64,000 bases of DNA from Variovorax boronicumulans (GCF_019352895.1 NZ_JAAAFX010000007.1:142199-206198), one strand, 5' to 3'; shown: positions 42,980 through 52,254, counted from the stretch's first letter. The notes: generated from the letters alone by a model not told the origin. Numbers and translations: made by a program.

Positions 42980-43846
42980 ATGCGCGTGGCGTTTCTGGTG
43001 TTCCCGCACTTCCAGCCCATCGACCTGAGCGGTCCGTGGCAGGCATTCACCACAGCGAACGAAGAGCTCGGACATGTGGCGTACGAACTCTCGACCTTCG
43101 GCCCGCAAGCCACGGCGTCCACGAGCGACGGAGGGTTGCGCGTCGTCGTCGGCCATACCTTGGAGGAGTCGCTCGCATCGCGGCCGCACACACTCATAGT
43201 GCCTGGAGGCGAGGGCGTGCACGCTGCCGCGGAAGATCCGGCGTTGCTGGAAATCCTGCGCGCGCTAGACCGCGTCACGCAGCGGACTTGCAGTGTGTGC
43301 ACTGGCGCCTTCCTGCTGGCGGCGTGCGGGCTGCTGAATGGGCACCAGGTCACGACGCACTGGCGTACCGCCGAGAGATTGCGCCAGCGCTATCCGCAGC
43401 TCGACGTGGTGGACGAGCGGATCTTCAACACGAGCGACAAGTACTGGACCACCGCCGGCGTCACTGCGAGCATCGATCTGGCACTGGCCCTCATCGAGCG
43501 CGATCACGGCGTCATCCTGGCGCAGCGCGTGGCCCGGCGTCTCGTCGTCCATCTTCGCCGGAGCGGGGACCAGCGGCAGTACAGCCAGACACTGCGGCTG
43601 CAAGACCGGGCAGGTGCGCCCTTCGGCAAGCTGATCGACAAGATCGAGGCGCGCCCGTTGCTGCGCTGGACGGTGGACGACATGGCGATGGAATGCGACA
43701 TGTCGCGCCGCACGTTCCAGCGAAAGTTCAAGCAGAGCTTCGGAATGGGCCCGATCGACGTGCTGAGGATCGTGCGAAGCGAGCGAGAGCTGATCCTGTC
43801 CAGCGCCGGGCGGCTCACCAAGAAAGAAGTCGACCATGAGCGGTGA
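42980..43846 (+). CDS. GlxA-family transcriptional regulator (DJ-1/PfpI plus AraC helix-turn-helix)
   Basis: 288 residues from ATG 42980. An in-frame ATG at 42902 is possible but would overlap the divergent DJ-1 start. N-terminal DJ-1/PfpI-like sensor: VAFLVFPHFQPIDLSGPWQA, LIVPGGEGVHAAAEDPALLE and RTCSVCTGAFLLAACGLLNG with HVTTHW-like HQVTTHWRTAERLR. C-terminal AraC domain: LLRWTVDDMAMECDMSRRTF with QRKFKQSFGMGPIDVLRIVR; the second helix-turn-helix is short, and the protein ends soon after it. It presumably regulates the divergent DJ-1/Bug unit, sensing a ligand related to that enzyme's substrate. Confidence 0.92.
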   Translation: MRVAFLVFPHFQPIDLSGPWQAFTTANEELGHVAYELSTFGPQATASTSDGGLRVVVGHTLEESLASRPHTLIVPGGEGVHAAAEDPALLEILRALDRVTQRTCSVCTGAFLLAACGLLNGHQVTTHWRTAERLRQRYPQLDVVDERIFNTSDKYWTTAGVTASIDLALALIERDHGVILAQRVARRLVVHLRRSGDQRQYSQTLRLQDRAGAPFGKLIDKIEARPLLRWTVDDMAMECDMSRRTFQRKFKQSFGMGPIDVLRIVRSERELILSSAGRLTKKEVDHER

Positions 43847-43858
43847 CCGCCGCACGGC

Positions 43859-44842
43859 TCAAAGTTCGAGCACGACCTTGCCGAACTGCTGGCGCGCGCG
43901 CATCCGCTCGTGCGCCTCGCGCACGTCCGCCAGGGCAAACACGCGGTCGAGTGGCATCGTGAATGTTCGGGCGGAAAACAGGGGTTCGACATCGGCCCGC
44001 ATGCGAGCGATCAGCAGCGCGAAGTCGTCGATCGTCCGGGTCCGGAACGTGACACCGACGAGAGACAGGCGCTTGAGCGACAGCAAGTCCATGTCGATGT
44101 CGCCCCGCAGCCCACCCATCCTTCCCACGCTGACGATGCGGGCGCCGATCGCGGCACAGGCCATGTTGTCCGGCAAAGCGGGCGCACCCAGGTGGTCGAT
44201 GACCACATCCGCGCCATGGCCCGAGGTGATCCCTTCGACGTCGGCGCCGACGTCTGGCCCGCCCAACAGCGCATGGTCGAGGCCGAGCGCTTCAAGTCGT
44301 ACGCGCTTCTCAGGCGATGACGTGGTGCCGATCACTTCGCGCGCGCCGAGCAGTCGCGCCATCTGAATGGCGGCGATGCCGATGGCCGAACTCGCCACTT
44401 GCACCAGCACATTGTCTCCGCGTTCAAATCGGCCGTTCGTCACAAGGGCGTCGTGAGCCGTCATCATCGCCGCCGGCAGGCATGCCGCCTCCACGAAGCT
44501 CATGCCCACTGGCATCGGAATGAGAAGCCGCTCGTCGAGGGACACACGCTCTGCCTGGGCGCCGGCGCACATCGCCATGACGCGGTCACCGGTCTTGAAC
44601 GACCGAGCGTCCGGGCCACATTCAAGCACCTCTCCCGCCATCTCCATGCCCGCGACGCCTGGGTCGACCGTGCTGGGGACGGCGCGGAAATGGCCGGTCT
44701 TGAGACTGAGGTCGGCGCGGTTCATTCCCGCCGCGCGCACCTGCACAAGGACTTGGCGGCCTGTCACCGCCGGATCATCGATCTCTCTGAGTTGCGGTTG
44801 GGCCAGCGGCTGGCCATCCTGCGCGATAAGGACTGCTCTCAT
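43859..44842 (-). CDS. MDR-family quinone oxidoreductase-like protein (zinc-independent)
   Basis: 327 residues from ATG 44842, with GGAG 8 bp upstream; a frame open to 44899 is rejected because it runs through the promoter. GroES-like N-terminus (VRAAGMNRADLSLKTGHFRA) lacks the zinc ligands. The Rossmann domain has NVLVQVASSAIGIAAIQMAR and VIGTTSSPEKRVRLEALGLD. The C-terminus is typical (LADVREAHERMRARQQFGKV). It probably reduces quinones or activated enones with NADPH. It has its own copy of the regulon promoter (44870-44924) and a very short leader. It is convergent with the GlxA gene. Confidence 0.9.
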   Translation of the reverse strand: MRAVLIAQDGQPLAQPQLREIDDPAVTGRQVLVQVRAAGMNRADLSLKTGHFRAVPSTVDPGVAGMEMAGEVLECGPDARSFKTGDRVMAMCAGAQAERVSLDERLLIPMPVGMSFVEAACLPAAMMTAHDALVTNGRFERGDNVLVQVASSAIGIAAIQMARLLGAREVIGTTSSPEKRVRLEALGLDHALLGGPDVGADVEGITSGHGADVVIDHLGAPALPDNMACAAIGARIVSVGRMGGLRGDIDMDLLSLKRLSLVGVTFRTRTIDDFALLIARMRADVEPLFSARTFTMPLDRVFALADVREAHERMRARQQFGKVVLEL

Positions 44843-44869
44843 TTTCAAGTCTCCAATGACAGAGGCCGG

Positions 44870-44924
44870 ATTTGAAAGCGCAGTGCCGCGCAAGTCCAAT
44901 ACTGTTCATCGCCTGATCGATAAG
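44870..44924 (-). promoter_or_regulatory. Regulon promoter copy C (LysR-type box plus sigma-70 core)
   Basis: On the minus strand the 31-bp box at 44924-44894 begins CTTATCGATC and ends GTATTGGAC. TTGGAC (44899-44894) is the -35, and TCAAAT (44875-44870) is the -10 after 18 bp. The predicted transcript start is about 20 bp before ATG 44842. Confidence 0.75.
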
Positions 44925-44964
44925 AGCATTCCATCGATCCCACGGGTCGCGATCGCCAGATGTC

Positions 44965-45867
44965 TCAGGTGTTTCGCGCAAAGGTGGAAGCGATGGCCAC
45001 GAGGCTCGACAGCCCCGGTGATGGATTGCCGTCCACCCAGGCGATGGACAATTCCGCTTGCGGCTCCGGCGTGTAGAAGTGGCGGATGACGACACCGGGC
45101 ACGTGGATGAGTTCGGCCCGCGACTGCGGGAGTATGGTCAAGCCGACGCCGGCCGAAACGGCTCGGAGCATGTGCTCCTCGTCCGCTTCTCTGAGCACGA
45201 TGCGAGGCTGCTGCTCCCCCCAGATCTGCTCGAACATCGATCGATAAAAGCCAGGGGCACGCTTCGACGACCCGGTGACCAGGGGCTCGTCGAACAACGC
45301 CTCCTTGCGAATTCTCCGACGCCGCGCGAGGGGGTGGTCGCGTGGCAGACCGATCACCAAAGGCTCGGTATCGATCAGGATGGTGCGCAGGCGCCTGTGT
45401 GCGTGTGTTTCGAGGTCGAGCGGTGAGCGGATGAAGGCCGCCTCAAGCTGACCTTCCAGCAATTGCTCGATGCTCCGCGCCGTGGGCTGCGAATTGATTT
45501 CCAGCCGCAGCTCAGGCTCCGCGGCACGGAGCGAGTCGACGATGGCGCTGGAAACCCCTCCCGAAGCCGACCGTGAATAGCTGAGCCGCAGCCGCGCGGT
45601 GCGCCCCAACTTGAAGGCCCGCATGCGCTCTTCGAGAAGCGATGCCTGCAGGAGAAGTCGCTTCGCTTCTTCCAGCAACACGCGCCCGCCTTCGGTGAGC
45701 TCGACGCTTCGGCTGGACCTCACGAAGAGCTCGATGCCAAGCATCGACTCCATTTGCTTGATGTTCTGCGTCAGACCCGGCTGTGCGATATGCAGGCGCG
45801 TCGCTGCTCTGCCGAAGTGAAGCTCCTCGGTGAGAGTGACGAAGTATTTGAGTCGACGGAGATCCAT
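44965..45867 (-). CDS. LysR-family transcriptional regulator (candidate regulator of the four-copy promoter)
   Basis: 300 residues. The N-terminal winged helix-turn-helix is seen in MDLRRLKYFVTLTEELHFGR and AATRLHIAQPGLTQNIKQME. The effector domain follows (RLSYSRSASGGVSSAIVDSL, HMLRAVSAGVGLTILPQSRA) and is of the CatM/BenM-like type that senses small aromatic or carboxylic acids. It is divergent from the SDR/ABC unit with promoter copy B between them (ATG 45867, box from 45880), the standard LysR geometry for auto- and target regulation. It also lies directly upstream of the MDR gene, which carries copy C. No ribosome site precedes its ATG. Confidence 0.93.
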   Translation of the reverse strand: MDLRRLKYFVTLTEELHFGRAATRLHIAQPGLTQNIKQMESMLGIELFVRSSRSVELTEGGRVLLEEAKRLLLQASLLEERMRAFKLGRTARLRLSYSRSASGGVSSAIVDSLRAAEPELRLEINSQPTARSIEQLLEGQLEAAFIRSPLDLETHAHRRLRTILIDTEPLVIGLPRDHPLARRRRIRKEALFDEPLVTGSSKRAPGFYRSMFEQIWGEQQPRIVLREADEEHMLRAVSAGVGLTILPQSRAELIHVPGVVIRHFYTPEPQAELSIAWVDGNPSPGLSSLVAIASTFARNT

Positions 45868-45879
45868 TGATCAGATAAA

Positions 45880-45934
45880 CATATCGGTCAACAGAATAAC
45901 AGTATTGGACGAGCCTGAGGTGAGGGGTTTCAAT
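45880..45934 (+). promoter_or_regulatory. Regulon promoter copy B (LysR-type box plus sigma-70 core)
   Basis: The 31-bp box at 45880-45910 begins CATATCGGTC and ends GTATTGGAC. TTGGAC (45905-45910) is the -35, and TTCAAT (45929-45934) is the -10 after 18 bp. It lies between the divergent LysR start (45867) and the SDR start (46025). Confidence 0.75.
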
Positions 45935-46024
45935 GCCAGCCGGAGACAAAACAAGACGAGACGAAAGAAATGACTTCATTCGAACCAAGACACATGGCCA
46001 GTGCAACGTTTCATCCGTCGCGGC

Positions 46025-46738
46025 ATGCGTGAGATTCTGATCACAGGCGGAACGAGTGGCATCGGGCTGGCGATCGCACGCGCCTTTCTGGCCGCTGGGG
46101 ATCATGTCGTCGCCACGGCCGTGTCGCAGACAGAGATCGATCGTCTGGCGTCCTCCGACACAGACGACTCTTTCACCTGCGCCGTACTGGACGTCACGGA
46201 CGAGAGCGCCGTAGAGCGGTTTGCTGCCCGGTTCCCGGCACTTGACGTGCTGGTCAACTGTGCAGGCGTCGCGCAGCCCTGGCCGACCGAACACGCGCCC
46301 GAAGGATTCAGGCGCACGGTCGATGTCAATCTGCACGGCACCATGCGCATGTGCTTTGCGTTTGCCGACGCGCTGATGGCGCGCAGCGGCTGCGTTGTCA
46401 ATATGGCGTCCATGCTCAGCCAGTTCGGGAGTGCCACCACACCCGGTTACGCGGCCAGCAAAGGCGGGGTGGTGCAGCTCACGCGCTCGCTGGCTGTGGC
46501 GTGGTCAGTGCGCGGCATCCGCGTCAACGCGGTGGCGCCCGGCTGGGTCGCCACGCCTCTCACTGCGCCATTGCGTGAGGACGCTGCCCGTGTTGCTGCC
46601 ATCCTGGCGCGTACCCCGATGGCGCGCTGGGGCGAGCCCGCAGATCTGGCAGGGCCGGTGCTGTTCCTTGCATCCGCATCCGCCGCTTTCATCACTGGCG
46701 CCGTGCTGACTGTCGATGGCGGTTACAGCGTCGCATGA
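46025..46738 (+). CDS. SDR-family oxidoreductase
   Basis: 237 residues from ATG 46025; a GTG at 46001 in the same frame is an alternative and neither has a good ribosome site. Motifs: REILITGGTSGIGLAIARAF, VNCAG in place of NNAG, NMASMLSQFGSATTPGYAAS with YAASK, and ITGAVLTVDGGYSVA at the end. NAD(P)-dependent alcohol or keto reductase. It is first in the unit SDR-permease-ATPase behind promoter copy B. The bases just upstream (ATG at 45970) encode a short peptide in another frame, so a lost N-terminal extension by frameshift cannot be excluded. Confidence 0.88.
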   Translation: MREILITGGTSGIGLAIARAFLAAGDHVVATAVSQTEIDRLASSDTDDSFTCAVLDVTDESAVERFAARFPALDVLVNCAGVAQPWPTEHAPEGFRRTVDVNLHGTMRMCFAFADALMARSGCVVNMASMLSQFGSATTPGYAASKGGVVQLTRSLAVAWSVRGIRVNAVAPGWVATPLTAPLREDAARVAAILARTPMARWGEPADLAGPVLFLASASAAFITGAVLTVDGGYSVA

Positions 46739-46963
46739 GGTGGCGCGCCGACGAAATGCCCTGGGTGACATTGCAGCTCGCGTCCGCATGGCGGGCAGGC
46801 GATGCACCGCGCCATTGCCGCAGGGTCCCGGACGCACACAGCGCGATCTGAAGCAAAGGCCTTCGGCACGTGGTCCGCATGGAAGAAGCCCCCAAAACTT
46901 CTCGCCACCCTTCAAGCGTCGCCAACGGACGACTTCATGCAAATATTCAAAGAAGTTACAACC

Positions 46964-48706
46964 ATGACCTCGATTCACCACGGCAGCTTCGCAGATTCCC
47001 ACTCTAAATGGATGCCGGCGATATCCAGATGGTCCCCAACGGTGGCGGTCGTGTCGCTTCTGGTTCTCCTCGTACTGGTGCCTGTCGGCTTCCTGCTGTT
47101 GTCCAGCTTCAAGCCAGACGGCTCGCTGACAGAAGATGGGTTCACGCTGGCGAACTACGCGACGGTGTACCTCGATGCCGAATTCTGGGGGATCCTGTGG
47201 CAGACATGCGTTTTCGTCGTGGGCTCGACAGCGGCTGCTCTTGTTCTCGGGACTGGCCTTGCGTGGCTGGTGGAGCGCACCGACCTGCCCTACGGCAACG
47301 TGATCCGGATCTTCATCATCCTTCCGCTCGCCACGCCACCGCTTCTTCTGGCCATCGCCTGGCTCATGCTGCTCAGCCCGCGCAGCGGTGTGCTGAACCA
47401 ATGGCTCATGAGCCTGTTCGGCCTGGAGACGGCGCCGCTCAATATCTCCTCGATGGGAGGAATGATCTTCGTCGAGGCGCTCGCGCTCGTCCCGACGGTC
47501 TTTCTCATGATGGCGCCGGCGTTCCGGCGCGTCGATCCAAGCCTCGAGGAAGCCGCGCTGATGGCAGGGGCGAGCACGTGGACCATCGTCCGCCGGATCA
47601 TGCTGCCGATCCTTCGCCCAACGCTGCTGGCGTCCACGGTGTTCCTCGCGATCGTCGGCTTCGTGGTCTTCGACATCCCGGGCACGTTGGGCATGCCAGT
47701 GCGAGTGTTTGTGCTGAGTTCCCAGATCTACTACCTGATCGGTTCCAGCCCCGCCGGCGTTCCGGCCTATGGACAGGTCAGTGCGATCGCGACGTTGTTC
47801 CTGGTGATGCTCGTCTCGCTGGCGCTCGTCTATCAGCGCCTGACCAGCCAGTCGCACCGCTTCGTCACGATCACCGGCAAGAGTTTCCGGCCGCGCCGTT
47901 TTGTTCTGGGGCGTTCGCGATGGATCGGGATGCTGTTTGTGGGGATCTATTTTCTGCTTGCCATCATCCTGCCGCTCGGCATCCTGGTATGGACCAGCCT
48001 GATGCCCTACCAGGGGCCGGTCAGCTGGGACATGGCCTCAAGCGCAACCCTGTCCAATCACCGGGAGTTCCTGAGCAATCCCTCGACGCTCAAGGCCGTG
48101 TTCAATTCTCTGGTAGTCGCGGTCATTTCTGCGACGGTCGTTGCGATGCTGTCAGTGGTCATCGGTTGGCTGGTGGTGCGATCGACGGTGCCGGGGCGCC
48201 GCGTGATCGACATCCTGTCCTTTCTCCCCATCGCAGTGCCTGGGATCATGATGGGTGTCGCGCTGATGTACGTCTACCTCACTGTGCAGATCGTGCCAAT
48301 CTACGGGACGATTTGGATCCTGGTGATTGCCTACATCACTTCTTATCTGGCTTTTGGCAGCCGCTCAGCGCAGGGCGTCATGTTCCAACTTCACAGGGAA
48401 CTGGAGGAGGCGGCCGAAATGGCAGGGGCCAGTCGACTGCGCATTTTCTGGCGCATCACGCTCCGCCTCACCATGCCGGCATTTGTTGCCATCTGGATCT
48501 GGGTTCTCGCCCATGTGGTTCGAGAGCTCTCTACCGCGCTGATTCTTCACGGCCGCTACAACACGGTCGTCTCAACTCTGATCTGGGACTACTGGACAAA
48601 CGGCGGCGCCACAGGCGCAGCAGCCATCAGCGTCTGGCTCATCGCTGCCCTGGCCTTGCTTCTCGGGTTTTCGCAGTTCCTTGGCCGCAAAAATCAACTC
48701 TCATAG
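46964..48706 (+). CDS. ABC transporter permease, fused two-domain Fe3+/thiamine (FbpB)-type
   Basis: 580 residues from ATG 46964; ATG 46937 is also possible. Twelve or so transmembrane segments are arranged as two BPD_transp_1 domains. Each half has the EAA loop that contacts the ATPase: EEAALMAGASTWTIVRRIML and EEAAEMAGASRLRIFWRITL. This fused permease is typical of importers of ferric iron, and also of 2-aminoethylphosphonate, putrescine-like or other organic ligands, so iron is not proven. It is followed 12 bp later by the ATPase gene. The matching binding protein is 4.6 kb away on the other strand (53310-54311) under a copy of the same promoter. Confidence 0.92.
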   Translation: MTSIHHGSFADSHSKWMPAISRWSPTVAVVSLLVLLVLVPVGFLLLSSFKPDGSLTEDGFTLANYATVYLDAEFWGILWQTCVFVVGSTAAALVLGTGLAWLVERTDLPYGNVIRIFIILPLATPPLLLAIAWLMLLSPRSGVLNQWLMSLFGLETAPLNISSMGGMIFVEALALVPTVFLMMAPAFRRVDPSLEEAALMAGASTWTIVRRIMLPILRPTLLASTVFLAIVGFVVFDIPGTLGMPVRVFVLSSQIYYLIGSSPAGVPAYGQVSAIATLFLVMLVSLALVYQRLTSQSHRFVTITGKSFRPRRFVLGRSRWIGMLFVGIYFLLAIILPLGILVWTSLMPYQGPVSWDMASSATLSNHREFLSNPSTLKAVFNSLVVAVISATVVAMLSVVIGWLVVRSTVPGRRVIDILSFLPIAVPGIMMGVALMYVYLTVQIVPIYGTIWILVIAYITSYLAFGSRSAQGVMFQLHRELEEAAEMAGASRLRIFWRITLRLTMPAFVAIWIWVLAHVVRELSTALILHGRYNTVVSTLIWDYWTNGGATGAAAISVWLIAALALLLGFSQFLGRKNQLS

Positions 48707-48718
48707 GGGACACCCACC

Positions 48719-49801
48719 ATGCTCGACGTCACGCAAATCACCAAACGGTACGAGGGCGTCGATGCCCCCTATGTTCTCAAAGGCACCAGCTTTACGGTCG
48801 CCTCGGGGGAGTTCTTCACGTTACTCGGACCGTCCGGCTGCGGCAAGACCACGCTCCTTCGATCGCTCGCGGGTCTTGAAACACCCGACACGGGCGAGAT
48901 CCGGTTGCATGATCAACTCCTGTTCTCAAGCGTGGATGCTGTCCGAGTTCCTGCAAACAAGCGAAATATTGCCATGGTGTTTCAGTCCTATGCGATCTGG
49001 CCGCATATGACCGTGGGCGAGAACCTGATGTTTGTGCTGGATGCCCAGGGCGAGCCGCGCGCTCGTGGGCGCAAGCGAATGGAGGAAGCTCTCGAGATGG
49101 TCGGACTTGCAAGCTTCAGGGACCGATCGGCCAGCCAACTGTCCGGCGGGCAGCAACAGCGCGTGGCTCTCGCTCGTGCTGTAGTCAAAGGATCCAAGCT
49201 CCTGCTCCTTGACGAGCCCCTGTCGAACCTTGACGTGGAGCTTCGGGTCCAGATGCGGGCCGAGATTCGAGATCTCCAGCGTCGCCTGGGCGTCACGGCG
49301 ATTTATGTCACACATGATCAGGAAGAAGCAATGAGTCTGTCGGACCGTGTTGCCGTCATGCTGGATGGAAATATCGTTGAACTGGATACGCCAGAAAACC
49401 TCTACTTCCGGCCACGGCACGCGTTCACGGCCCGCTTTGTGGGGCAGTCGGGTCTGATCAACGCCACGTTGAAAAGAAGGCTTGGCAACCAGGTCGAGAT
49501 CGAGACCGCATTCGGGCCGGTGACGGCAGGCAGTGCGCCGGACCATCAGACGGAAGGCCCGATCGCTCTGCTGGTGCGCCCGGAGCACATTGACATCTCC
49601 GCGCCCCGAGAGCTCGACGGCGAGAACACCTTCGCAGGTGTGATCAGGAAGGTGACGTTCCTTGGCCGGATGTTCGAATATCAGGTTGCCCTGCGCAGTG
49701 AAACGCTGCATGTCCAAACCGTTTCGGGTGTGCGTTTCAGCACCGGCGATGCAGTGACCTTGCGCCTCCCGCCGGCGCATTGCGTCGTTGTCACGCTGTA
49801 G
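48719..49801 (+). CDS. ABC transporter ATP-binding protein (FbpC/PotA-like)
   Basis: 360 residues from ATG 48719, with AGGGGA upstream. Walker A LLGPSGCGKTTLLRSLAGLE, Q-loop MVFQSYAIWPHMTVGENLMF, signature QLSGGQQQRVALARAVVKGS, Walker B LLLLDEPLSNLDVELR and the H-loop YVTHDQEEAMSLSDRVAV are all intact. The C-terminal part (from about residue 240) is a TOBE-type regulatory domain (LLVRPEHIDISAPRELDGEN). It powers the permease encoded just upstream. The gene is convergent with the GldA-like gene. Confidence 0.94.
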   Translation: MLDVTQITKRYEGVDAPYVLKGTSFTVASGEFFTLLGPSGCGKTTLLRSLAGLETPDTGEIRLHDQLLFSSVDAVRVPANKRNIAMVFQSYAIWPHMTVGENLMFVLDAQGEPRARGRKRMEEALEMVGLASFRDRSASQLSGGQQQRVALARAVVKGSKLLLLDEPLSNLDVELRVQMRAEIRDLQRRLGVTAIYVTHDQEEAMSLSDRVAVMLDGNIVELDTPENLYFRPRHAFTARFVGQSGLINATLKRRLGNQVEIETAFGPVTAGSAPDHQTEGPIALLVRPEHIDISAPRELDGENTFAGVIRKVTFLGRMFEYQVALRSETLHVQTVSGVRFSTGDAVTLRLPPAHCVVVTL

Positions 49802-49933
49802 CGCACCGAGGGCAGCGGCAACGTTGCACGCAAACAGCTGGAATGGACGGCCCGGCCGCCTTGCGGCCGCCGCGCAACCTCGACTTCAGGCGATCTCGAG
49901 CACCACTGTGCGATGACCGGTTGGTGGCAACAG
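49802..49933. other. Convergent intergenic region with GC-rich hairpin
   Basis: The inverted repeat CGGCCGC (49853-49859) and GCGGCCG (49863-49869) with a 3-base loop lies between two convergent genes. No T-tract follows on either strand, so it is at best a rho-independent-like pause or processing site. Confidence 0.3.
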
Positions 49934-51043
49934 TCAGTGGACAGGCACGGTCTGATCGAATCCAGGGGCACGACCCATGGTGTCCGCCCGGATCATTGCG
50001 TCGACGATGGAAGCGGCGCTGAACACATTGGAGCTTCGCTGAATGTACTGGGCGGTCAGACTGTGCGTTGCGATCCCTCGCAGAGTCACGGAATCGGGGT
50101 CGGTGAGGCCGACACCCCTGAACGTCGAAGGAAGGCTGACCGAGCGATAGAACCCGATGAGGTCCTGCACTTCCGCGTCGGGTCGACCCTCGAGGATCAG
50201 CTGCGTCAACAGTCCGAACGCAACCACCTCGCCATGCAACGTGCCGACGGTTTCGGGGAGGGCGGCAAATCCCCGCGTCAAGGAATGCGCGATGGCGAGG
50301 CCGCCGCTTTCGAAAGCGAGCCCGCTGAGCAGGATGTTCGCTTCGACAACGCGTTCGACCTCGTCCGTCACGCAACCCTTGCGCACGGCCTCGGTGGCCG
50401 CCTGTCCGTGTTCGCGCAACTGTCGGTAGCAGGCATCCGCAAGTGCCATCGCGGTATGAGACGGCCTGCCGCCGAACATGTTCACGCCGTGACCCTTCAC
50501 GGACAGCTCGACCTCGAATTTCTTGGAGATGGCATCGCCGATCCCTGCCGCGAAAAGCCGCGGTGGTGCCTTGGCGACAATGCCGGTGTCCACCAAAAGG
50601 ACATCCGGGTTGAACGGAAGGAAGCGGCCTTCTGAAAGTCGATGCTGGTCGTCGTAGACCACCACGACACGGCTGGTGGGAGCGTCGTTGGATGCCGCGG
50701 TCGGAACCACAATGATCGGCAGGCGCCTGGCCATCGCCACACCCTTCGCCGCGTCGATCGCCTTGCCCCCGCCGAGCCCGACGATGACGTCTCCATGCTG
50801 CCGACTGGCGAGACGATCGATCTCTGCGGCCGTGCATTCGCCATTGAAGATCTCGATATCGGCCTCTCTGATGCCTAGCAAGTGCAGTTGGGTCGCGAGT
50901 CGCTCGTGCACCACCGCATCGACAACAACAAAAGGCGTGGTGCCGAGGCTGCCAACGGCTTCCGGGAGCCGGCTGAGGACCCCGACACCCTGAATGTAGA
51001 GACGAGGCGAGCCAAAGATGATCGGATGCGTGCTGTTGGACAT
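49934..51043 (-). CDS. Iron/zinc-containing alcohol dehydrogenase, glycerol dehydrogenase (GldA)-like
   Basis: 369 residues. NAD site: VIVGLGGGKAIDAAKGVAMA; then IVVPTAASNDAPTSRVVVVY, characteristic of glycerol dehydrogenases. Metal ligands are Asp in AAGIGDAISKKFEVEL and His in SGGLAIAHSLTRGFAAL and TVGTLHGEVVAFGLL. It oxidises a vicinal diol to a hydroxyketone with NAD. A diol dehydrogenase directly downstream of an epoxide hydrolase gives a coherent epoxide-diol-hydroxyketone sequence, an inference from order. Last gene of the minus-strand unit behind promoter copy D. No ribosome site before ATG 51043. Confidence 0.9.
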   Translation of the reverse strand: MSNSTHPIIFGSPRLYIQGVGVLSRLPEAVGSLGTTPFVVVDAVVHERLATQLHLLGIREADIEIFNGECTAAEIDRLASRQHGDVIVGLGGGKAIDAAKGVAMARRLPIIVVPTAASNDAPTSRVVVVYDDQHRLSEGRFLPFNPDVLLVDTGIVAKAPPRLFAAGIGDAISKKFEVELSVKGHGVNMFGGRPSHTAMALADACYRQLREHGQAATEAVRKGCVTDEVERVVEANILLSGLAFESGGLAIAHSLTRGFAALPETVGTLHGEVVAFGLLTQLILEGRPDAEVQDLIGFYRSVSLPSTFRGVGLTDPDSVTLRGIATHSLTAQYIQRSSNVFSAASIVDAMIRADTMGRAPGFDQTVPVH

Positions 51044-51081
51044 TGGGGTGCAAGGCCTGGAAAGGTGTGGATCGGTTTGGC

Positions 51082-52248
51082 CTACGACATCTGCGCGGCG
51101 AAGAAGCAGCGCATGTCCTCAACGAGCAGACCCGGCTCCTCGAAGCCCGGGAAATGCCCGCCCCGCGCCATGGTTGACCAATGAACGACGTCATAGCTTT
51201 TCTGCACAAAGCTGCGCGGCCGACACGGAAAGACCCGGTCGGGAAATGCCGCGACGCCGGTGGGGACGCGGACGCGGCTGCCAGCCGGGAATTTGTCCGA
51301 CCCTTCGAAGACCGTGCCCCGGTATATCCACGTGGACGTGACAAAGGACCCGGGCGCCACGTAGCACATGATGTTTGTCAGCAGCTGGTCTTCGCTCATG
51401 ACCTGCCAAAGATTCGGGCTGCCATCGGCGGACAGCGGAACATCGAGCCAGGCACCGAATTTCTCCAGGATCCAGGCCGCGACACCGACGGGGCTGTCGC
51501 TCATCGCGATCCCCAGTGTTTGAGGCCGGCTGCTCTGCTGGTGGGTATAGCCTCTCTCTTCCGCTGCGAGGCCGGCGCGTCTGTCCATCCAGGCGACTTC
51601 CTCCGGCCCGATGGGCACCGCGTCGGCGGCGTCGACCAACACCATGCTCAGATGCAATGCCGCAACGGCTTCCGGGTGGGCATGGGCCATCCATGCCCCA
51701 ATGGCACAGCCCCAGTCGCCGCCGTGCACCAGGTAGGCGCGCGAACCGAACAAGGCCACCATCAGCTGATGGAACTGCTCTGCGATCTGCCGCGGTCCCA
51801 GCGGTGACGCAGGGCGACCTGAGAAGGCAAAGCCCGGCGGTGAGGGGACCACGACATCATGACCGTCGGCCACAAGTGGCGCGATCACCTGTTCGAACTC
51901 GATGAATGAGCTCGGCCAGCCGTGAATGAGCATGACGGGCGACCGCGACCCATTGCCGCGGACATGAACGAAATGCAGCCGTTGGCCGCCGATGTCCGCG
52001 ATGTACTGCGGCCACATCCGGTTGAGTCTGGCTTCTTGCGCGCGCCAGTCGAATCTTCTCCGCCAGTGATCGACCAGCCTGCCGAGATCGGCGAGCCCGA
52101 CGCCCGAACTCCAGCCTCCTGCATCGGGAAGCATTGACCAGTCGAACTCTGCAACCCGCTGCTGAACCGTCGACAGGCGTTGATCGGCCACGGCGATCGC
52201 AAAGGGCTCGATCGACAGCGTGCGCTGGCGCGTGGATGGCGCTTGCAT
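51082..52248 (-). CDS. Epoxide hydrolase with EHN domain
   Basis: 388 residues. EHN domain: QQRVAEFDWSMLPDAGG and HWRRRFDWRAQEARLNRMWP. Catalytic core: MLIHGWPSSFIEFEQVIAPL, VVVPSPPGFAFSGRPASPLG, nucleophile Asp in VHGGDWGCAIGAWMAHAHPE, and His in ARGGHFPGFEEPGLLVEDM. It resembles the protein at 40044-41186 in architecture, but the two are clearly diverged. It opens epoxides to diols. It lies 6 bp after the oxidoreductase gene and 38 bp before the GldA-like gene, in one operon. Confidence 0.92.
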   Translation of the reverse strand: MQAPSTRQRTLSIEPFAIAVADQRLSTVQQRVAEFDWSMLPDAGGWSSGVGLADLGRLVDHWRRRFDWRAQEARLNRMWPQYIADIGGQRLHFVHVRGNGSRSPVMLIHGWPSSFIEFEQVIAPLVADGHDVVVPSPPGFAFSGRPASPLGPRQIAEQFHQLMVALFGSRAYLVHGGDWGCAIGAWMAHAHPEAVAALHLSMVLVDAADAVPIGPEEVAWMDRRAGLAAEERGYTHQQSSRPQTLGIAMSDSPVGVAAWILEKFGAWLDVPLSADGSPNLWQVMSEDQLLTNIMCYVAPGSFVTSTWIYRGTVFEGSDKFPAGSRVRVPTGVAAFPDRVFPCRPRSFVQKSYDVVHWSTMARGGHFPGFEEPGLLVEDMRCFFAAQMS

Positions 52249-52254
52249 TGGGCG

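Noticed and set aside
46001..46024. GTG 46001 as the start of the SDR gene
   Set aside because: It adds eight unfamiliar residues before the usual SDR N-terminus and has no ribosome site; ATG 46025 fits better, but this is not certain.
49853..49869. GC-rich hairpin as a rho-independent terminator
   Set aside because: No T-tract on either side; recorded only as a stem-loop.
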